Assembly: GCA_038523965.1 (NCBI GenBank)
Contig: JBCBIX010000100.1
Location: 1 to 10,447, forward strand
Direction of reading: 5' to 3'
Length of the DNA: 10,447 nucleotides
Source: JAJRXG01 sp038523965
GTDB lineage: Bacteria; Bacteroidota; Bacteroidia; Chitinophagales; Saprospiraceae
Part shown: piece by piece, positions 7,261-10,447 of the stretch
Position numbering within the stretch: position 1 is the first letter of the stretch
Layout of the letters: each line of letters starts with the position of its first letter
Position numbers and translations under genes: made by a program
Notes under the pieces: generated by a model
Databases searched by the model: none
What the model saw: the letters and a program-made list of their open reading frames with translations, nothing else
Told to the model about the DNA's origin: nothing

Positions 7261-8583
7261 ATGGCGAAAGTATTAATTAAGAATGGCTTGATAATCAATG
7301 AAGGGATCTCTACAGAAGGTGATATCCTCATCCAAGACGAGCGCATCCTGCGAATAGATCGAGACATTTCAGACGCAGAGGCTGATGTCATTGACGCACA
7401 GGGCCAGTGGGTAATGCCGGGTATCATCGATGATCAAGTTCACTTTCGAGAGCCGGGGTTGACACATAAGGCAAACATTTACTCCGAGTCCAGGGCAGCC
7501 CTCGCTGGAGGTGTTACCACATTCATGGAAATGCCCAATACAAAACCAACGGCAACCACCCAAGAACTACTACAGCACAAGTACGATATAGCCGCTCGTA
7601 GCTCTGCTGTGAACTATAGCTTCTATATGGGAGCGACAAACGAAAATCTTGACGAGGTGCTACGCACTCCAGCGGATAAAGTGTGCGGCGTTAAGGTCTT
7701 CATGGGCTCCAGTACAGGCAACATGTTGGTTGATGACCATCAAGTGCTCGATGGAATCTTTTCGAAGGTAAATATGCTGATAGCGACCCACTGCGAGGAT
7801 GAAGAGACCATCCGGGCTAATCGAACGAAGTATGCAAACGAGCCGATGAGTCCATCCATGCATCCCGTGATTCGCAATCGTGAAGGATGTCTCAAATCGA
7901 GCTCACTCGCAGTCAACCTGGCAAAAGAACACGGTACCAGACTTCATGTCCTGCACATCAGTACAGCAGATGAGATCGCATTATTCGATGCTGGACCTGT
8001 CGCTACGAAACACATCACCGCAGAGGCTTGTGTACATCACTTGTACTTCGATGACAGCTACTATGAGTCGCTGGGTAATCAGGTAGTCTGCAATCCGGCC
8101 ATCAAAACAAGCCAGGACCGAAAGGCTATCTTTCAAGCAGTCCTCGATGATCGAATAGATGTGATCGCCACGGATCATGCTCCTCACACGCAGGAAGAAA
8201 AAGCCAATCCGTATCCAGCAGCACCAAGTGGCCTGCCCCTCATCCAGCACACATTGGTCCTCATGTTGAGTCATTATCATGACCTGCGGATTACAAAAGA
8301 AAAGATCGTCGAAAAAATGTGTCATGCTCCGGCTGACTTGTTTCGGGTCATTGATCGCGGGTATCTGCGAGAAGGATATTTTGCTGACATAGTCCTGGTA
8401 GATCCAGACCGAGAAGTAAGGATCAGGAACCAGGATGTACATTATCGATGTGGTTGGACTCCACTCGATGGCATGATGATGAAAGGTCACATCGATAAGG
8501 TATTCGTTAATGGAGAGCTCTCATATGATCAAGGCATGATCTGCGAGACCTGTGTGGGTAAACGCCTCACCTTTAGGATATAA
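7261..8583 (+). CDS. pyrC: Dihydroorotase, type I-like, Bacteroidota form
   Basis: Dihydroorotase catalyses reversible cyclisation of carbamoyl-aspartate to dihydroorotate, the third step of pyrimidine synthesis. The 440-residue product is an amidohydrolase: a small beta domain (about 1-52 plus the C-terminus) encloses a TIM barrel. The barrel has the metal motif DDQVHFREPG (57-66), FMEMPNT (88-94), GVKVFMGSSTG (143-153) with K145 at the carboxylysine position of related enzymes, ATHCEDE (175-181, H177), VLHIST (230-235, H232), CNPAIK (277-282) and IATDHAPH (302-309, D305). The usual first metal ligand of the HxH pair is replaced by Q59, with H61 kept. As I recall, other Bacteroidota dihydroorotases share this, so it is probably a lineage trait and not a defect. 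Allantoinase or hydantoinase is less likely given HFREPGLTHK and the adjacent nucleotide genes. The ATG at 7261 begins the expected MAKVLIKNGLIINEG strand. The stop is 5 bases from a convergent gene. Confidence 0.93.
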   Translation: MAKVLIKNGLIINEGISTEGDILIQDERILRIDRDISDAEADVIDAQGQWVMPGIIDDQVHFREPGLTHKANIYSESRAALAGGVTTFMEMPNTKPTATTQELLQHKYDIAARSSAVNYSFYMGATNENLDEVLRTPADKVCGVKVFMGSSTGNMLVDDHQVLDGIFSKVNMLIATHCEDEETIRANRTKYANEPMSPSMHPVIRNREGCLKSSSLAVNLAKEHGTRLHVLHISTADEIALFDAGPVATKHITAEACVHHLYFDDSYYESLGNQVVCNPAIKTSQDRKAIFQAVLDDRIDVIATDHAPHTQEEKANPYPAAPSGLPLIQHTLVLMLSHYHDLRITKEKIVEKMCHAPADLFRVIDRGYLREGYFADIVLVDPDREVRIRNQDVHYRCGWTPLDGMMMKGHIDKVFVNGELSYDQGMICETCVGKRLTFRI

Positions 8584-8588
8584 GTAGG

Positions 8589-9854
8589 CTATGACATCTT
8601 TTTAAACGGATGCCGTTGTGTCCACTCTTGTGCGGGAACAAAGTATCGGAACGCCGTCGGAGCTACTAATCGATTGAGTATCGTGTTCATGTGTTTGAAG
8701 TAGCAGGTCATGTCGTGGGGTTCTGCACCGACGGAGCTTTTAATTTCCAAGGCAGTTCTAAAGTAATAGAGTTGTTTAGCACCTTCTTTAATTGAATCTC
8801 GGACCAAATCCAATAGGATGTTCAGGTACAACTGGTGCCTAAGATTATACGCAGGATCAATTCCAATAAAATGGCTGTCCATTTTAGGACCATCCAAAAC
8901 CCAAGTATAAAAACCAATCAAGGTGTCATCCATGAAGTATCCTATCAAATGAAAATGGTCGCCTAACTCCTCCTTTAGCACCATGAAGTAATCCTCATCT
9001 CCACGTGCTAAGACAAACCCTGAACCATCAAGTATTTCGTTGTAAAGGCGGTAGATATCCGCATTGTACTCCTTGACTTCTGGTAAGCACAGTTCGCGTC
9101 TTGTAATGCCGTCGAACTTGCGCATCGCACTTTTTAGCCGAATACGATACTTCGAGCGCATATCGAGTAGATAATCGTCGAAACTCAACCAACTGGATCG
9201 TATTGGAAGTATCATGTTTGGGTCGATCTGGAAAGAAATTAATCCATGTTCTTGTGGGTTAGCAAGGCATTCGTGATCAAAGAAGTCCTTAAACAAGGCT
9301 CCGCTAAATCTGTACTCAGTTCCACAAAGTTCTTTGCGGAGCCATCGGACGATTTTCTGGAGGAGTACATCACGATCCTCGACTGGTACTTGATCCATGT
9401 GTACTCCATATTGACCTGTCAAATAAAGATTACCGATGCACAGCATACGAAACGAGAACAACGACACAAACCACTGTTGGAATCGTATCCAGAGTCGCTT
9501 CCAAAGGCTGGGCTCCCGGTTATAGTTAGCATAGTCAAAGCTGTCACCAGGTCTAATGTGTGCTGACTGAAGGAGTATGGCTCCTATCGCCTGATCTTCC
9601 AGATGTATCAGGAGATAAAGATTTTTGAGATGGTCAGGATTAGTTCGCTCTAATGTTCGGAGATAAGCTGACCTCGCCAAATGCTCATCATGTACGAGGG
9701 TGTCCCAGATTGGCCCTATCTCAACGATCGATTTGTGCAGAGAGATTTCGTAGTCTGTGTCTGGAAGAGGGAGAAGACCCTGGATCGGTGTTGATGAGGA
9801 GGAACAAAGCAAGGTAGTATGTCTTGCGATAGACGAATCAGAGTCAGAACCCAT
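8589..9854 (-). CDS. FemAB/BioF2-like GNAT-fold acyltransferase, specificity unknown
   Basis: This encodes a 421-residue protein of the GNAT superfamily, in the branch that includes FemAB-like and CelD/BioF2-like acyltransferases. The substrate is unknown. The N-terminal half (about 35-210) looks like a diverged GNAT-like domain. The second half holds SKYRIRLKSAMRKF (234-247), then a GNAT core: the beta-strand pair HLIGYFMDDTLIGFYTWVL (302-320) and HFIGIDPAYNLRHQLYLNIL (328-347). RTALEIKSSVGAEPHDMTCY (366-385) follows and resembles a conserved block of Bacteroidota homologues. The first 34 residues are Ser/Thr-rich and probably disordered. The frame extends upstream to a TTG at 9935, but that start would overlap the preceding gene by 80 bases. 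The ATG at 9854 lies one base after that gene's TGA and is preferred. There is no signal peptide, so cytoplasmic action is likely. Co-transcription with the upstream lipoprotein gene is strongly implied. Confidence 0.75.
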   Translation of the reverse strand: MGSDSDSSIARHTTLLCSSSSTPIQGLLPLPDTDYEISLHKSIVEIGPIWDTLVHDEHLARSAYLRTLERTNPDHLKNLYLLIHLEDQAIGAILLQSAHIRPGDSFDYANYNREPSLWKRLWIRFQQWFVSLFSFRMLCIGNLYLTGQYGVHMDQVPVEDRDVLLQKIVRWLRKELCGTEYRFSGALFKDFFDHECLANPQEHGLISFQIDPNMILPIRSSWLSFDDYLLDMRSKYRIRLKSAMRKFDGITRRELCLPEVKEYNADIYRLYNEILDGSGFVLARGDEDYFMVLKEELGDHFHLIGYFMDDTLIGFYTWVLDGPKMDSHFIGIDPAYNLRHQLYLNILLDLVRDSIKEGAKQLYYFRTALEIKSSVGAEPHDMTCYFKHMNTILNRLVAPTAFRYFVPAQEWTQRHPFKKMS

Positions 9855-9855
9855 G

Positions 9856-10368
9856 TCATGACGAAGATAGGGTAGTGAGTTGTGCAGGTCGCCAGTTTTC
9901 GACAGATGCTCCCGAGAAACCCAACTTGTTCGCAAACCAAGTTTCCAACATGATCTTGTAAGCGAACTGTTCGACTAAGAAGGATGAGAAATCAACAGGT
10001 TCAAAAAGTTGAAGAGCTGGATCAACGGGCACCGCCACCACAACATCCTCTGTATCTCTATCATTGTATCTCACTGTGAACTGAGCCAGAGGTAGGATCT
10101 CTACCTGGCTGCCAGATCTGACCTTCCGAGATAGTGTTACGACGGTATACTGATTCCCATCTACGACTAATTCGCTGCTATTGAAGGGATATGGAGCAAA
10201 GAAATGTGTACTGTCACCAACTTGATACGAAAAGTCGTCACCACTACTAAAGTCAATTTTAATGATCGAGCCGTTCGACGATTCTTGGATGTTTGTATTC
10301 TTACACGAGACCGCAAGGCACGTGAATAGGATAAGCATAGTTATCAGTGGGGCATCCTGTGAAGTCAT
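9856..10368 (-). CDS. Putative lipoprotein resembling family I inorganic pyrophosphatase, catalytic residues mostly missing
   Basis: The product has 170 residues with a hydrophobic segment (LITMLILFTCLAV, 8-20) and a lipobox-like AVSC with C22, so an outer- or inner-membrane lipoprotein is likely. The n-region (MTSQDAPLIT) lacks Lys or Arg, which is unusual. An in-frame TAA three codons upstream of the ATG excludes a longer start. By eye the mature part aligns with family I pyrophosphatases: IIKIDFSSGDDFSYQV (35-50) with VIEIPxGxxxKYE; PYPFN (59-63) with YPxNYGF; VDGNQYTVVTL (69-79) with the DGDPxDVLVL signature; VVVAVPVDP (109-117) with the conserved xxAVP strand; and LETWFANK...VENW (141-159) with the C-terminal helix and strand. 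Most catalytic positions are changed: KYE reads SYQ, the DxDxxD triplet keeps only the first Asp, the lysine before the AVP strand is Val, and the late YK pair is lost. A binding or structural role is inferred. Homology is from memory and not proven. Confidence 0.7.
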   Translation of the reverse strand: MTSQDAPLITMLILFTCLAVSCKNTNIQESSNGSIIKIDFSSGDDFSYQVGDSTHFFAPYPFNSSELVVDGNQYTVVTLSRKVRSGSQVEILPLAQFTVRYNDRDTEDVVVAVPVDPALQLFEPVDFSSFLVEQFAYKIMLETWFANKLGFSGASVENWRPAQLTTLSSS

Positions 10369-10397
10369 GACATTATTTTAGAAGGATAGACAGGTTG

Positions 10398-10447
10398 ATG
10401 AATAAGCGTCAATGCAGTATGGACAGGATACGGTATGTGCTACCGCA
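10398..10447 (+). CDS. Possible start of a divergent plus-strand gene, 3'-partial
   Basis: An ATG at 10398 opens a frame that stays open to the window end (MNKRQCSMDRIRYVLP). It would diverge from the lipoprotein gene across 29 bases. TATTTTAG at 10374-10381 differs from the Bacteroidota -7 consensus TAnnTTTG at one position and lies 16 bases upstream of the ATG. Sixteen open codons can easily arise by chance, no product can be recognised, and a second in-frame ATG at 10419 is an alternative start. This is a weak call. Confidence 0.25.
   Translation, partial: MNKRQCSMDRIRYVLP

Noticed and set aside
7981..8490. 169-codon open frame on the minus strand inside pyrC
   Set aside because: It is fully antisense to a strongly supported dihydroorotase, and its translation (rich in H, M, C and I) resembles no family. 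It is a shadow frame.
9246..9566. 106-codon plus-strand frame inside the acyltransferase gene
   Set aside because: It is antisense to a conserved GNAT protein, with no recognisable domain or start signal.
9855..9935. N-terminal extension of the acyltransferase to a TTG at 9935
   Set aside because: It would overlap the lipoprotein gene by 80 bases and adds no conserved residues. The ATG at 9854, one base after that gene's stop, is a better start.

Overview
The window reads as an ordinary stretch of a Bacteroidota chromosome, perhaps Saprospiria-like. The pointers are a thioester alpha-2-macroglobulin, an SLC45-type MFS carrier, a dihydroorotase with a DDQVHFREPG metal motif, a GNAT protein ending in RTALEIKSSVGAEPHDM, and starts without clear Shine-Dalgarno sequences. 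The lineage is inferred from remembered family resemblance. Coding density is very high. No gene-free stretch exceeds 80 bases, and I found no tRNA, rRNA, CRISPR array, insertion sequence, phage gene or convincing intrinsic terminator.

Layout. Bases 2-3508 (+) are the C-terminal 1168 residues of an alpha-2-macroglobulin whose start lies outside the window. After 45 bases come an MFS transporter (3554-5095, +) and rlmH (5092-5562, +), which share an ATGA overlap. Convergent to rlmH, with 5 bases between the stop codons, is the pair purE (5568-6077, -) and purK (6088-7227, -). Diverging from purK across 33 bases is a dihydroorotase, pyrC (7261-8583, +). It again converges with a 5-base gap on a minus-strand pair: a lipoprotein resembling family I pyrophosphatase (9856-10368) and a FemAB-like GNAT acyltransferase (8589-9854). 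The last 50 bases may hold the start of a plus-strand gene.

Function. purK and purE carry out two consecutive de novo purine steps (AIR to N5-CAIR to CAIR), and pyrC makes dihydroorotate for pyrimidines, so the centre is a small nucleotide-synthesis block. RlmH methylates pseudouridine in 23S rRNA. The macroglobulin, carrier and lipoprotein belong to the envelope. The lipoprotein/acyltransferase pair, separated by one base, is the least understood part. The lipoprotein appears to keep the pyrophosphatase fold while lacking most catalytic residues, and it is the best candidate here for something undescribed.
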